From Hydrogenophaga sp. (GTDB lineage: Bacteria > Pseudomonadota > Gammaproteobacteria > Burkholderiales > Burkholderiaceae_C): a DNA stretch of 64,000 bases. Within the stretch, counting starts at the first letter, position 1, and each line of letters starts with the position of its first letter. This document shows, piece after piece, positions 36,528 through 45,321 of the stretch. The notes beneath the pieces are model-generated. The model did not search any database and was not told where the DNA came from. It worked only from the letters and a program-made list of their open reading frames with translations. The DNA lies in the NCBI GenBank assembly GCA_030653975.1, contig JAURYH010000030.1:26112-90111 (forward strand), given 5' to 3'. Made by a program: the position numbers and the translations under genes.

Positions 36528-37225
36528 GCGACACCACCACCCTGCAGCCATCCGGCCCGCAAACCACGATGGTGGCGATCCCGGCCGGGCTGCGCGTGCT
36601 GTACGCCGACGAGGCCCTGCTGGTGCTGGACAAGCCCGCCGGTCTGCTGGCCGTGCCCGGACGCGGCGAAGACAAGCAGGACTGCCTGAGCGCGCGCGCC
36701 CAGGCCGCTTATCCCGACGCGCTGGTGGTGCACCGGCTCGACATGGCCACCTCCGGCCTGGTGGTCATGGGCCGCGGCATCGCGGCCCAGCGCGCGCTGG
36801 GCCTGGCCTTCGAGCAACGCCGCGTGCACAAGCGCTACGTGGCCGTGGTCAACGGACTGCTGGTCAACCCACGACCGGACAACGGCTGGAACACCATCGA
36901 CCTGCCGCTGCTGCTGGACTGGCTCAACCGCCCGCGCAGCAGCGTGAACCATCAACACGGCAAACCCAGCGTGACGCACTGGCGCCTCGCCGCCGAGCCG
37001 GCCCCCCTGCCGGGCACGACACGGCTGGACCTCGAACCCGTCACCGGGCGCTCGCACCAGCTGCGCGTGCACCTGCAGGCCATCGATCACCCCATCGTCG
37101 GCGACCCGCTTTACGCGGCACCGACCGAGGCCGTGGACCGCATGCTGCTGCACGCGCACAGCCTGCGCATCCCGCATCCGTTCACAGGCGCCGAGATGCG
37201 TTTTGAATCCCCCTGCCCTTTCTGA
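36524..37225 (+). CDS. RluA-family RNA pseudouridine synthase
   Basis: Pseudouridine synthase of 233 residues without the N-terminal S4 domain, as in RluA. The catalytic motif HRLDMATSGL is at 70-79 with Asp73. The LDKPAGLLAVPGRGEDKQD segment (35-53) and the late GRSHQLRVHLQAIDHPIVGDPLY are family hallmarks. The start is a GTG overlapping the upstream stop as GTGA. Whether it modifies 23S rRNA/tRNA (RluA) or another RNA is not decided by sequence. Confidence 0.92.
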   Translation: MSDTTTLQPSGPQTTMVAIPAGLRVLYADEALLVLDKPAGLLAVPGRGEDKQDCLSARAQAAYPDALVVHRLDMATSGLVVMGRGIAAQRALGLAFEQRRVHKRYVAVVNGLLVNPRPDNGWNTIDLPLLLDWLNRPRSSVNHQHGKPSVTHWRLAAEPAPLPGTTRLDLEPVTGRSHQLRVHLQAIDHPIVGDPLYAAPTEAVDRMLLHAHSLRIPHPFTGAEMRFESPCPF

Positions 37226-37235
37226 ACCACCCACC

Positions 37236-38003
37236 ATGCACGACCTCTTCATCCTCACCGGCGCCTCCCGCGGCATGGGCCTGGCCATGGCCCGACAACT
37301 CATCGCACCGGGCCAGGTGCTGCTGTGCCTGTCGCGCCAGTCCAGCGCCGAACTCACCGAACTGGCGAGCCAGCGCGGTGCCACGCTGCTGCAGTGGCGC
37401 ATCGACCTGGCCGACACCGTGGCCGCGGCCGAGCGCCTGCAACACTGGCTGGCCCAGCTCGACGCGCCCAGCCTGGCCAGTGCCACGCTGATCAACAACG
37501 CCGGCGTGATCCCGACCATCGGGCCGCTGGACGCCTGCCCGCCCGATCAGCTGGCCAATGCCTTGCGCGTCGGGCTCGAAGCGCCCATGCAGCTCACCGC
37601 GGCCTTCCTGCGCGCCACCGGCGCCTGGGTGAATGGCGGCTGGCGCGGCCCGCGCAAGGTGCTCAACATTTCCTCCGGCCTGGGTCGCCGCCCCATGGCC
37701 GCGCAGGCGCCGTATTGCGCCGCCAAGGCCGGGCTGGACCACTTCACCCGCTGCAGCGCGCTCGACGAGGCGCAGCGCGAACACGGCGCGAAGCTGGTTT
37801 CGCTGGCGCCCGGTGTGATCGACACCGACATGCAGGTGCAGCTGCGCGCGGGCGATCCGGCCGCCTTCCCCGACCGGCAGCGCTTCGTGGAACTCCAGCG
37901 CCAGGGCCAGCTCTCAAGTCCCGAGGACGCCGCCCGCCAGGTCCTGGCCTGGCTGGACCGCCCAGATTTTGGAGAACAACCGGTGGCCGACGTGCGGGAC
38001 TGA
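37236..38003 (+). CDS. short-chain dehydrogenase/reductase (SDR) family oxidoreductase
   Basis: Classical NAD(P)-dependent SDR of 255 residues. The cofactor motif TGASRGMG is at 8-15, NNAGV near 88, a serine in NISSG near 147, and the catalytic pair in YCAAK near 161-165. The downstream APGVIDTDM is typical. The closest recognisable pattern is the sepiapterin reductase/benzil reductase-like group, but the substrate is unassigned. I used the ATG at 37236, because the upstream in-frame ATG lies inside the RluA-like gene. Confidence 0.9.
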   Translation: MHDLFILTGASRGMGLAMARQLIAPGQVLLCLSRQSSAELTELASQRGATLLQWRIDLADTVAAAERLQHWLAQLDAPSLASATLINNAGVIPTIGPLDACPPDQLANALRVGLEAPMQLTAAFLRATGAWVNGGWRGPRKVLNISSGLGRRPMAAQAPYCAAKAGLDHFTRCSALDEAQREHGAKLVSLAPGVIDTDMQVQLRAGDPAAFPDRQRFVELQRQGQLSSPEDAARQVLAWLDRPDFGEQPVADVRD

Positions 38004-38036
38004 ATCCGCGCAGCCACCCCGCCGGATTGATCCACC

Positions 38037-38618
38037 ATGCAAGCTGCTTCCCGCCGCCAGTTCACCGGCACCCTGCTCACCCTCGGCGCTGCGTCCAGCG
38101 CGCCGATGCTGGCCGCTGCACAAGGCAGCGGCGACTTCTGGGCCCTGCTGCGCCGCGGCGGCTGCGTCGTGCTGATGCGCCATGCACTCACCGAACCCGG
38201 CATCGGCGACCCCCCGGGCTTCCGGCTCGACCAGTGCAGCACCCAGCGCCAACTGAGCGAAACCGGCCGTGAGCAGGCACGCCGGGTCGGCGCGGCGTTC
38301 GCCCGCGAAGCCGTGCGGCTCGACGAGGTGCGCTCCAGCGCCTGGTGCCGCTGCACCGAAACCGCCGAGATCGCCTTCGGCCGGCACGCGGTCTGGCCAC
38401 CGATCAATTCCTTTTTCAACGACGCCACGGGACCGGCGCGGACCCGCGAGGTGCTGCAGTCGGTGCGCGGGCTGGCGGCGCCGAAAAACCTCATGCTGGT
38501 GACGCACCAGGTCAACATCTCGGCGCTCACCGGGACGTTTCTGGCCATGGGCGAGGTGTTGATCACCCGGCCGGGGGCTGGCGACCGGCTGCCCGTGCTG
38601 GCGCGCCGGGTTTTCTGA
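38037..38618 (+). CDS. secreted histidine phosphatase family protein
   Basis: Phosphoglycerate-mutase-like protein of 193 residues. It has an N-terminal export signal (SRRQFTGTLLTLGAASSAPMLAAA) whose Arg pair suggests possible Tat export. The catalytic RHG motif appears as MRHALTEPG (RHA instead of RHG). The second Arg lies in VRSSAWCRC, and the second His in VTHQVNISALTG, so the core appears active. Such periplasmic proteins hydrolyse phosphoesters of unknown identity. It is the last gene of the run begun by the FecR-domain gene. Confidence 0.87.
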   Translation: MQAASRRQFTGTLLTLGAASSAPMLAAAQGSGDFWALLRRGGCVVLMRHALTEPGIGDPPGFRLDQCSTQRQLSETGREQARRVGAAFAREAVRLDEVRSSAWCRCTETAEIAFGRHAVWPPINSFFNDATGPARTREVLQSVRGLAAPKNLMLVTHQVNISALTGTFLAMGEVLITRPGAGDRLPVLARRVF

Positions 38619-38747
38619 GCGGCTGTCGACGGGTCGTGCGCCCGGTTTGACACCCCACAAGGTCGGTGTAAGCCAGCCGCGGATACGATGTGATGTTGAC
38701 GGGGCGATCACCGTCCCTCACAACCCCCACACAAACAGGAGATGAAC

Positions 38748-39932
38748 ATGAGCCGAGAAGTTGTTGTCGTCAGCGCCGCCCGCACCGCCATTGGTACCTA
38801 CGGCGGCAGCCTGAAGGACACGCCGCCCACCGAACTGGCGGCCCTGGTCGTCAAGGAAACGCTGGCGCGTGCCAGCGTGGACGGCAAGGACGTCGGCCAT
38901 GTGGTGTTCGGCCATGTGGTCAACACCGAACCCAAGGACATGTACCTCTCCCGCGTCGCCGCGGTCAACGGCGGCTGCGCCGAAGGCACCCCCGCGTTCA
39001 ACGTCAACCGCCTGTGCGGCTCGGGCCTGCAGGCCATCATTTCGGCCAGCCAGGCGATCCTGCTGGGCGACTGCGACATCGCCATCGGCGGCGGCGCCGA
39101 GAACATGAGCCGTGGCCCCTACGCCAGCCTCTCGGCCCGATGGGGTGCCCGCATGGGCGACACCAAGATGGTCGACATGGTGGTCGGCGCGCTGCACGAC
39201 CCCTTCCACACCATCCACATGGGCGTGACGGCCGAAAACGTGGCCGCAAAATTCGGCATCACGCGCGAGATGCAGGACGCGCTGGCCGTCGAGAGCCACA
39301 ACCGCGCCCAGCGCGCCACCGAAGCCGGGTACTTCAAGGACCAGATCGTGCCGGTCATGCTCAAGAGCAAGAAGGGTGAGGTGGCCTACGCCACCGACGA
39401 GCACTTCCGCCCCAACTGCAAGCTCGAAGACATGGCCAAGCTCAAGCCCGTGTTCGTGAAGGAAAACGGCACCGTGACCGCTGGCAACGCCTCGGGCATC
39501 AACGACGCCGCAGCCGCCGTGGTGCTGATGGAAGCCGGCGTGGCCAAGGCCCGTGGCGCCCAGCCGCTGGCGCGCCTGGTCGGTTACGCCCACACCGGCG
39601 TGGACCCCAAGATCATGGGCATCGGCCCAGTGTCGGCCTCGCGCCTGGCACTGCAGAAAGCCGGCCTCACCGTCAACGACATGGACGTGATCGAGGCCAA
39701 CGAGGCCTTTGCCGCCCAGGCCTGCGCCGTGAGCAAGGAACTCGGCCTGGACCCGGCCAAGGTCAACCCCAACGGTTCGGGCATTTCGCTCGGCCACCCC
39801 ATCGGCGCCACCGGCGCGCTGATCACGGTGAAGGCGCTGTACGAACTGCAGCGCATCAACGGCCGCTACGCGCTGGTGACGATGTGCATTGGCGGCGGAC
39901 AAGGCATCGCCGCGGTATTCGAGCGGGTGTAA
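38748..39932 (+). CDS. bktB: acetyl-CoA C-acyltransferase (beta-ketothiolase BktB)
   Basis: Thiolase of 394 residues that condenses or cleaves 3-ketoacyl-CoA, in Cupriavidus used for C4-C5 units of polyhydroxyalkanoate. The sequence follows BktB closely from memory, for example REVVVVS-ARTAIGT-GGSLKD at the start and GGGQGIAA-FER at the end. The catalytic residues are Cys90 (NRLCGSG), His350 (GHPIGATG) and Cys380 (TMCIGGG). I start at ATG 38748, with AGGAG 6 bases upstream; the ATG at 38742 would sit directly against the ribosome-binding site. It stands alone, flanked by long gaps. Confidence 0.93.
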   Translation: MSREVVVVSAARTAIGTYGGSLKDTPPTELAALVVKETLARASVDGKDVGHVVFGHVVNTEPKDMYLSRVAAVNGGCAEGTPAFNVNRLCGSGLQAIISASQAILLGDCDIAIGGGAENMSRGPYASLSARWGARMGDTKMVDMVVGALHDPFHTIHMGVTAENVAAKFGITREMQDALAVESHNRAQRATEAGYFKDQIVPVMLKSKKGEVAYATDEHFRPNCKLEDMAKLKPVFVKENGTVTAGNASGINDAAAAVVLMEAGVAKARGAQPLARLVGYAHTGVDPKIMGIGPVSASRLALQKAGLTVNDMDVIEANEAFAAQACAVSKELGLDPAKVNPNGSGISLGHPIGATGALITVKALYELQRINGRYALVTMCIGGGQGIAAVFERV

Positions 39933-39934
39933 AC

Positions 39935-40024
39935 ACCCTCCCCCCCGCGCCGCCTTCGGCGTCACCCCCCAGGGGGCAACGCGGTGCGGCCCGGCGAAGC
40001 CGGTTCCGCCGCGTTCTGGGTGGG
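39935..40024. repeat. dispersed GC-rich intergenic repeat, copy 4
   Basis: Contains CACCCCCCAGGGGGCAACGC and the core GGCCCGGCGAAGCCGGTTCC right after bktB. The C-run/G-run hairpin may also act as a transcription barrier for bktB. The remaining gap to 40127 shows no gene. Confidence 0.6.
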
Positions 40025-40127
40025 GCCCGCGCTCCGGAGACTGTTTGCTCTCCTTTGTGTGTCTTGACTGGGGCGCTCGTGCCGTCAACACTGGTGCCCT
40101 TTGTATTTCCAATTTCTGCCGCACCCC

Positions 40128-41513
40128 ATGACGCGTGAACACACCACCGGCGCCACCTGGGCGCCCATGCTGGCCGAACTGGAGCGCGGCCTGCTGCAGC
40201 GCGACGTGGCGGCCCGTGCGCTGCTGCTGGCGGCGCTGGCGGGCGAACACGTGCTGCTGCTCGGCCCGCCCGGCACCGCCAAGAGCGAACTCGCGCGCCG
40301 CCTGCAGCGCCTGCTGCCCGGCGCGCACTATTTCGAGCGCCTGCTCACGCGCTTCACCGTGCCCGAAGAACTGTTCGGTCCACTCTCGCTGCGCGCGCTG
40401 GAAGACGACCGCTACGAGCGCCTGACCGAGGGTTACCTGCCCAGCGCCGAGGTGGCCTTTCTCGACGAGGTGTTCAAGGCCAACTCGGCCATCCTCAACA
40501 CCCTGCTCGGCCTGTTGCACGAGCGCCAGTTCGACAACGGCAGCCAGCGCGTGGCCGTGCCCCTGGTGTGCCTGGTCGGCGCCAGCAACGAACAGCCGCA
40601 GGACGACAGCCTGCTCGCCTTCTACGACCGTTTCCTGCTGCGCGTGCCGGTGCAGCCGGTGGACGACCAACACTTCACGGCCCTGCTGCTGGCCGACGCG
40701 CCGGCCGCAGGCGACACCCCGACCGACGCGCTGATCGACCCGGCCATGGTGCAGGCCCTGCGCGAGCGCGCACCGCAAGTCCCGCTGGGCGAAGCCGCGC
40801 TGAAGCTGCTGCTGCAGGCCCGCCAGCACGCGGGCCAGACCGGGCAGACCGTGTCGGACCGCCGCTGGCGCCAGCTCGTGGCCCTGCTGCAGTTGCAGGC
40901 CGCCAGCCGCGGGGCCAGCGAGGTCGGCCCCTGGGACCTCTGGCTGCTGCCCTTCGCATTGGCGGCCGACCCGGCCCAGGTGCACGGCTGGACCACGCTG
41001 TTCCTGCACCAGGTCGCCCGGACCGCACCCTTGCCGATCGACGGGCTGGAGCGCGCGGTGATGGCCTTCGAGTCGCAGCTCGACACCGAGCGCCGCGCCC
41101 CGCCCGACGCGCAGGACGACAGCGCCGGCAAGCTGGCGCTGGCGCGTGCCATCACCCGCCCCGGCGAAGAAAGCGAGATGGTGCGTTTCACCAGCGCGCG
41201 CGCCCAGCGCCACTACAGCCCAGTGCACATCGAAGCCCGCGTGGCGCAATGCGATGACTTGCTGGAGCGGCTGCTGGCATTGCACGACGAGTGGCTGGCA
41301 GTCGCCCACGCGGTGCTGGCCGAGGCCCGGTCGCACGACTGGTTGCCCCCGAGCTGGCTGCTGCAGATCGAAGCCGCACACGCCGAACGCTGCGGTCAGC
41401 TGGCGGGCCTGTGCGCGCAGCACCAGTCCACGCGCAACGGTTTTGCAGACCTGCCGGTGGACGCAGAGTCCACTGAGAACGCACCGGCGCCGGTGCATTG
41501 GGCATCCCCGTGA
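40128..41513 (+). CDS. ravA: RavA-like MoxR-type AAA+ ATPase
   Basis: AAA+ ATPase of 461 residues. Walker A GPPGTAKS is at 46-53 and Walker B FLDE at 111-114. The segment FTVPEELFGPLSLRALEDDRYERLTEGYLP is very close to E. coli RavA, as is ILNTLLGLLHERQF. E. coli RavA (498 residues) works with the VWA protein ViaA and binds lysine decarboxylase. The C-terminal region here diverges, so that interaction should not be assumed. The start is ATG 40128. The end overlaps the VWA gene by 16 bases. Confidence 0.88.
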   Translation: MTREHTTGATWAPMLAELERGLLQRDVAARALLLAALAGEHVLLLGPPGTAKSELARRLQRLLPGAHYFERLLTRFTVPEELFGPLSLRALEDDRYERLTEGYLPSAEVAFLDEVFKANSAILNTLLGLLHERQFDNGSQRVAVPLVCLVGASNEQPQDDSLLAFYDRFLLRVPVQPVDDQHFTALLLADAPAAGDTPTDALIDPAMVQALRERAPQVPLGEAALKLLLQARQHAGQTGQTVSDRRWRQLVALLQLQAASRGASEVGPWDLWLLPFALAADPAQVHGWTTLFLHQVARTAPLPIDGLERAVMAFESQLDTERRAPPDAQDDSAGKLALARAITRPGEESEMVRFTSARAQRHYSPVHIEARVAQCDDLLERLLALHDEWLAVAHAVLAEARSHDWLPPSWLLQIEAAHAERCGQLAGLCAQHQSTRNGFADLPVDAESTENAPAPVHWASP

Positions 41514-43048
41514 AGGCGTCGACAGGCTCGGCCCGGACGGGCGGGTCGGTCGACACCGTGCCCACGGTCACCGTTCGCCCTGAGCCTGTCGAAAGGCTGA
41601 GCTTTCCTGACCGCCCCTACCACCACCTGAACACCCTGCCGCGCGAACTCTGGCGCTGGGCCGTGGTGTGCAGCAGCGGCCCGGCCACGCGCCGCCTGCC
41701 GGAGCTGGCCCACTGGGTGCATGCGCTGATGGACGGCGCCCTGCCCGACCCGGCGCACGACTTCGGCGACCCTTCAGCCATCCAGGCGCTGCGCCCGCTG
41801 CTGGCCGAGCTGGACCTGCTCACGCTCACGCGCCAGAGCGCGCCGCTGACCCGGCAGGTGCTGCAAAGCCTGCTGTGGCACCTGGACAGCCTGATCGACC
41901 GCCCGGCCGACGAGCCGCGCGAGCAGGCCATCAGCCGCATGCAGGCCGGCTTTCGCGACAGCTGGGACGTGCAGCGCCAGGGCTGGGACGAGGTGCTGGC
42001 GCTGCTGCAGTCGCTGGGCGATCTGGCCCACCTGCGCTGGGACGACCTGGCCGGCCAGCTCAACCGGCACGAGTGGCAGGAAGCGCGCCGCATCGGCCAG
42101 CTGCTGCAGCGCCTGCCGGCGCTGGCCCGCTTCATCGACGGCGTGGGTCGCCGCGACACCCACCGGCAACGCCCCCCGGCGCGCACCGCCCGGCCCGATC
42201 CGGCGCCCGACGCGCAAGCCGCGCAGCGCCAGGCCGACGAGGAAGAGCGCCGCCCCGAGCCCACCGCGGTGGACGGCGTGCGCCGTTCGCGCAACCTCGC
42301 GCGCATGGCCGGCAGCGAGAGCCTGAACCTGACCCACCCGGTGCTGCACCGGCTCTGGCGCGCGCGTTTCGCCGAAGCGCAACTGCTGACCTACGACGAC
42401 CGCGCCCGCGAAACTTCCCGGCGGCCGCTGCCGTTGCCCGAACACCGGCCGCAGCGCCTGGCGCCCACCCACGCCGGGCGCGGCCCGCTGATCATCTGCC
42501 TCGACACCTCGGGCTCCATGCGCGGCGCGCCGGAGAGCGTGGCCAAGGCCTGCGTGCTGCAGGCGCTGCGCAGCGCCCACGCCGGCCAGCGCCCCTGCCG
42601 CTTGCTGGCCTTCGGCGGCCCGAGCGAACTGCTGGAGCGCGACCTCACGCTCGACGCCACGGGGCTGGAGCACCTGCTCGACCTGATGGGCCAGAGCTTC
42701 GACGGTGGCACCGACGTGCAGACGCCGATCGAACGCGCCATCGCCCTGGTGCAGACCACCGGCTGGGAAGAGGCCGACCTGCTGGTGGTGAGCGACGGCG
42801 AGTTCGGCGTCACCCCCGCCACGCTGCAGCAGCTGCGCGAGGCCAAGGAACGGCTGGCCTTGCGTGCGCACGGCATCCTGATCGGCGACCGCGAAACCAT
42901 CGGCCTGCTGGAGGTCTGCGACCACCTGCACTGGGTGCGCGAGTGGCGGCGCTACGGCAGCGGCGCCAGCGCGGTGGCCGACGATTTCTCTCCCGTGCAC
43001 AGCCGCAGCCTGACCGCCCTCTATTTTCCCAACGCAATCAGAAGGTAA
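41498..43048 (+). CDS. VWA domain-containing protein, ViaA-like
   Basis: Partner of the RavA-like ATPase, 516 residues as drawn. A helical N-terminal half (about 40-215) is followed by an Arg/Pro/Ala-rich linker. The von Willebrand A domain (about 328-510) has an intact MIDAS motif, Asp336-Thr-Ser338-Gly-Ser340, with DGGTDVQTPI later. The first 35 residues (ending RPEPVERLSF) are encoded by REP-like DNA and are unlike any ViaA start, so the true start may be an internal GTG near 41558 or the repeat may have been adopted as coding. Family assignment is firm, start is not. Confidence 0.83.
   Translation: MGIPVKASTGSARTGGSVDTVPTVTVRPEPVERLSFPDRPYHHLNTLPRELWRWAVVCSSGPATRRLPELAHWVHALMDGALPDPAHDFGDPSAIQALRPLLAELDLLTLTRQSAPLTRQVLQSLLWHLDSLIDRPADEPREQAISRMQAGFRDSWDVQRQGWDEVLALLQSLGDLAHLRWDDLAGQLNRHEWQEARRIGQLLQRLPALARFIDGVGRRDTHRQRPPARTARPDPAPDAQAAQRQADEEERRPEPTAVDGVRRSRNLARMAGSESLNLTHPVLHRLWRARFAEAQLLTYDDRARETSRRPLPLPEHRPQRLAPTHAGRGPLIICLDTSGSMRGAPESVAKACVLQALRSAHAGQRPCRLLAFGGPSELLERDLTLDATGLEHLLDLMGQSFDGGTDVQTPIERAIALVQTTGWEEADLLVVSDGEFGVTPATLQQLREAKERLALRAHGILIGDRETIGLLEVCDHLHWVREWRRYGSGASAVADDFSPVHSRSLTALYFPNAIRR
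41517..41608. repeat. REP-like inverted pair inside the VWA gene 5' end
   Basis: GTCGACAGGCTCGGCCCGGA near the left edge and CCCTGAGCCTGTCGAAAGGC at the right are inverted copies of the common bacterial motif built on CCTGAGCCTGTCGA. Translated, it gives the tell-tale RPEPVE peptide. It sits where the ATPase and VWA genes join. Confidence 0.7.
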
Positions 43049-43134
43049 GCCCCCCCCTGCGCCACTGCGCGGCTTCCCCCCCCCGGAGGGGGGACCACGC
43101 CCTGTGGCCCGGCGAAGCCGGTTCCACGGCGTGT
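43049..43134. repeat. dispersed GC-rich intergenic repeat, copy 5
   Basis: CCCCCCCTGCGCCACTGCGC, a C-run/G-run hairpin, and the core GGCCCGGCGAAGCCGGTTCC directly after the VWA stop. It is nearly identical in its core to the copy at 39935. Confidence 0.62.
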
Positions 43135-43486
43135 GCCGGAATACACGCAACCGTCTGTTCGTCTTGTCCGCTTGTCTGCACGCTTCGAACTTTGGGTCAC
43201 CCTCCGCGCCAGCGGCGAGGTCGGGTTCAGGAGACAGCCCTGTCCGGGTGCGCCAGCCGACGAGCCTCGCTGGCCGTTTGGGGCGGGTGCAAACTGGCCA
43301 TCAGCTTGCGCAGGTTCGGCACCGCCGCCTGGGCCCTGGCCCCGCTCACCCGCAGCAGGTCCATCTGGCCGGGGTCGACGGGACCGGCACCGTCCAGCAG
43401 CACACCCATGGTGTATGGAGTGGTGCATGTCAGCGCCCTCGTGTGAAAGGGGGTGCAGGAGCGGCCGGCTCATCATGGTGCCTCCC
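43135..43486. other. decayed stretch without a convincing gene
   Basis: About 350 bases between the repeat and the AraC-family remnant. Short minus-strand frames (for example 43227-43409, MGVLLDGAGPVDPGQM...) have no recognisable domain and look like two pieces of one frame-shifted reading frame starting near 43476. I cannot assign the parent gene. Together with the neighbouring pseudogene it suggests a deletion-prone zone. Confidence 0.4.
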
Positions 43487-43938
43487 GCAGCAACTGGTGG
43501 ACCGCCAGCTGGCCGACCTGGCGCGTGCCCTGATTCCGGGTGCCGAGCACGTGCTGGCCTACCACCTGCTCGCCCGGGGCAACGGCTGGGCCGCCACCGA
43601 CGGCGAGCCGCCGGTGCGGCTGGCGCAGGGCGACATCGTGATGTTTCCGCGCGACGACGGACACGTCATTTCCAGCGCACCGGGCATGCATGCGCAGGAA
43701 GACCACAGCGACTGGCGCTTCACCACCCGCAACGACCCCAAACCCATCGCGGTGACCGACCACCGCGAACTGGCGCATGCAGCTCGGCCCCGGCCTGCTG
43801 CGCAACAGCGACAGCAAGGTCGCAATGATCGCGCAGGAGGTGGGTTACGACTCGGAAGCGTCGTTCCCCCGCGCGTTCAAACGCAGCGTGGGACAGCCGC
43901 CCGCGGCGTGGCGGCGCAAGCAGCGTGTGGGCGCCTGA
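43487..43938 (+). pseudogene. AraC-family transcriptional regulator, truncated and internally deleted
   Basis: The first part reads ...VDRQLADLARALIPGAEHVLAYHLL... and ...QGDIVMFPRDDGHVISS, the cupin domain of AraC-type regulators (AraC_binding/cupin_6), without a start codon. After DHREL, near 43770, the frame shifts. From 43777 another frame reads MQLGPGLLRNSDSKVAMIAQ and then EVGYDSEASFPRAFKRSVGQ to a TGA at 43936. That is the second helix-turn-helix of the DNA-binding domain; the first one is missing. So both the N-terminus and the centre are lost. Confidence 0.8.
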
Positions 43939-43950
43939 CGCAGCGCGGTA

Positions 43951-44694
43951 TCAATCGCCCTGGAAGCCGCCCGAACGGTAGGTCAGCACCAGCGTGTCTC
44001 GCCAGCCCAGCTCGCCACCCACCAGCGGCTGGATCGGCGTGGTTTCATGGATCACACGCGCATCGTCCAGCAGCAGCAGCGACCAGGGCTCGGTCAGTGT
44101 GAAGCGCTGGCCGCTGGGGCCGTCGGCCTCGAACACGCGGCTCTCGCCGCCCTTGATGCGGTGGCGCCCGAGCATGAACACCGCCACCAGATCGACGCCG
44201 TCGCGGTGAGCGCCTTCGGGCGTGGGTCGGCCGATGCCGTCGGTGGTGTCGATGCGGAAGGGGTGCGCTTCGACAAACCAGGGCTGCGGGACGCGCAGGG
44301 CGGACACCGCTTCGCCCACCCGCGCCAGCAGGCGGTTCCACACCGGCAGCGCGACCTGCTCGGGCTGCATGGGCTCGAACCAGCGCTGCATGCCGCCGTG
44401 CAGGGCGTTGTATTCCAGCGGCTGCCAGTGGGCGCGGTGCGGCGCCTGCTGCACCGACTGGCCATCGACCACGAAGCAGCTGTGGCGGCGACTTCGGTAG
44501 CGCCCACCGTCTTTCAGGTAGGCATCGGGCGGCAGGTGATCCCAGCCGGCGTGCAGCGCATCGAGCTCGGCCACGTCGGCCGGCAGCCATTGCCGCACAT
44601 CGGCGGCAGAGATCAACGCAAAACCGTGCAAACGCAGGGCGGCATCCACCCCGTCAAGGGGCACACAGGGTGGCAAGAAAGCACTGGTGGTCAT
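43951..44694 (-). CDS. 2OG-Fe dioxygenase family protein
   Basis: Predicted non-heme iron, 2-oxoglutarate-dependent oxygenase of 247 residues (2OG-Fe_Oxy_2 family, as in L-isoleucine 4-hydroxylase relatives). The iron ligands appear as HRDGVD (HxD) and a distal His in DDARVIHETTPI. The cosubstrate Arg is probably in TLVLTYRSG. The start at 44694 follows a good length match, while the frame extends upstream to 44736 into the divergent promoter. Possible amino-acid hydroxylase; substrate unknown. Confidence 0.85.
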   Translation of the reverse strand: MTTSAFLPPCVPLDGVDAALRLHGFALISAADVRQWLPADVAELDALHAGWDHLPPDAYLKDGGRYRSRRHSCFVVDGQSVQQAPHRAHWQPLEYNALHGGMQRWFEPMQPEQVALPVWNRLLARVGEAVSALRVPQPWFVEAHPFRIDTTDGIGRPTPEGAHRDGVDLVAVFMLGRHRIKGGESRVFEADGPSGQRFTLTEPWSLLLLDDARVIHETTPIQPLVGGELGWRDTLVLTYRSGGFQGD

Positions 44695-44836
44695 GGCGGG
44701 GCAGTGTAACGGTGCCGGCCGTGCCCGCATCCGCATCCGGGTTCACCCGCAGTGGAACCCTGAGGAGTTTCTGCGCTGGATCAAAACGTGGCCGTGGGCG
44801 GGCTGTCAAGCTGCTGGCAAAGTCAAGGAGGTTGAT

Positions 44837-45283
44837 ATGAATACTGTTGAATGGTCCGATGCTTTGCTGCTGGACTACGAGCCCATGGACGCCGTGCACC
44901 GCGAATTTGTGGCCCTGCTGGCGCTGGCACAAAACGCACCCGACGCCACCCTGCCCCTGGCTTGGGCCGCGGTCGTGGATCACACCGTGGAACATTTCGG
45001 TCGGGAAGACGATTGGATGCGAAAGACACGGTTTTCCGCCGCCGAGAACCACATCATCCAGCACCGCGTGGTGCTCAACGTGCTGCGGGAAGGCTTGGCG
45101 CTGGCGCGCGCTGGCCAACTGGACGCGGTCCGTGAAATGGCCGGTGAGCTGGCTGTCTGGTTCGCCAAACACACCCAGTCGCTGGACGCCGCCCTGGCGT
45201 TGCACATGCGCCGCGAACCCGCTGGCGGTGGTGCGTCCGGGCGCACACGCGGGGGCAACCCGACGGCCCATGCGCACCTGTAG
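44837..45283 (+). CDS. hemerythrin family non-heme iron protein
   Basis: Bacteriohemerythrin of 148 residues, binding O2 at a di-iron site. All expected ligands are present: His21 (AVHREF), His53 and Glu57 (EHFGRED), His72 and His76 (NHIIQH), His112 and Asp117 (KHTQSLD). A perfect AAGGAGG lies 7 bases before the ATG. The tail after residue 125 (Gly/Arg-rich) is not part of the fold. It may serve oxygen storage, sensing or iron homeostasis. It is divergent from the dioxygenase gene. Confidence 0.92.
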   Translation: MNTVEWSDALLLDYEPMDAVHREFVALLALAQNAPDATLPLAWAAVVDHTVEHFGREDDWMRKTRFSAAENHIIQHRVVLNVLREGLALARAGQLDAVREMAGELAVWFAKHTQSLDAALALHMRREPAGGGASGRTRGGNPTAHAHL

Positions 45284-45321
45284 CAGGCCCCTCTGGAGCG
45301 ACCCGAGCGAGGCAAAGGAGA

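Noticed and set aside
38646..38690. Sigma-70 promoter for bktB (TTGACA at 38647)
   Set aside because: No acceptable -10 hexamer at 16-18 bases; TACGAT at 38684 is too far.
38718..41498. Minus-strand open frame of 926 codons spanning bktB and the RavA-like gene
   Set aside because: It crosses two well-supported genes and a repeat on the opposite strand and has no domain of its own.
43227..43409. Minus-strand frame MGVLLDGAGPVDPGQM...
   Set aside because: Possible gene fragment, but no family recognised and no ribosome-binding site; described only as part of a decayed stretch.
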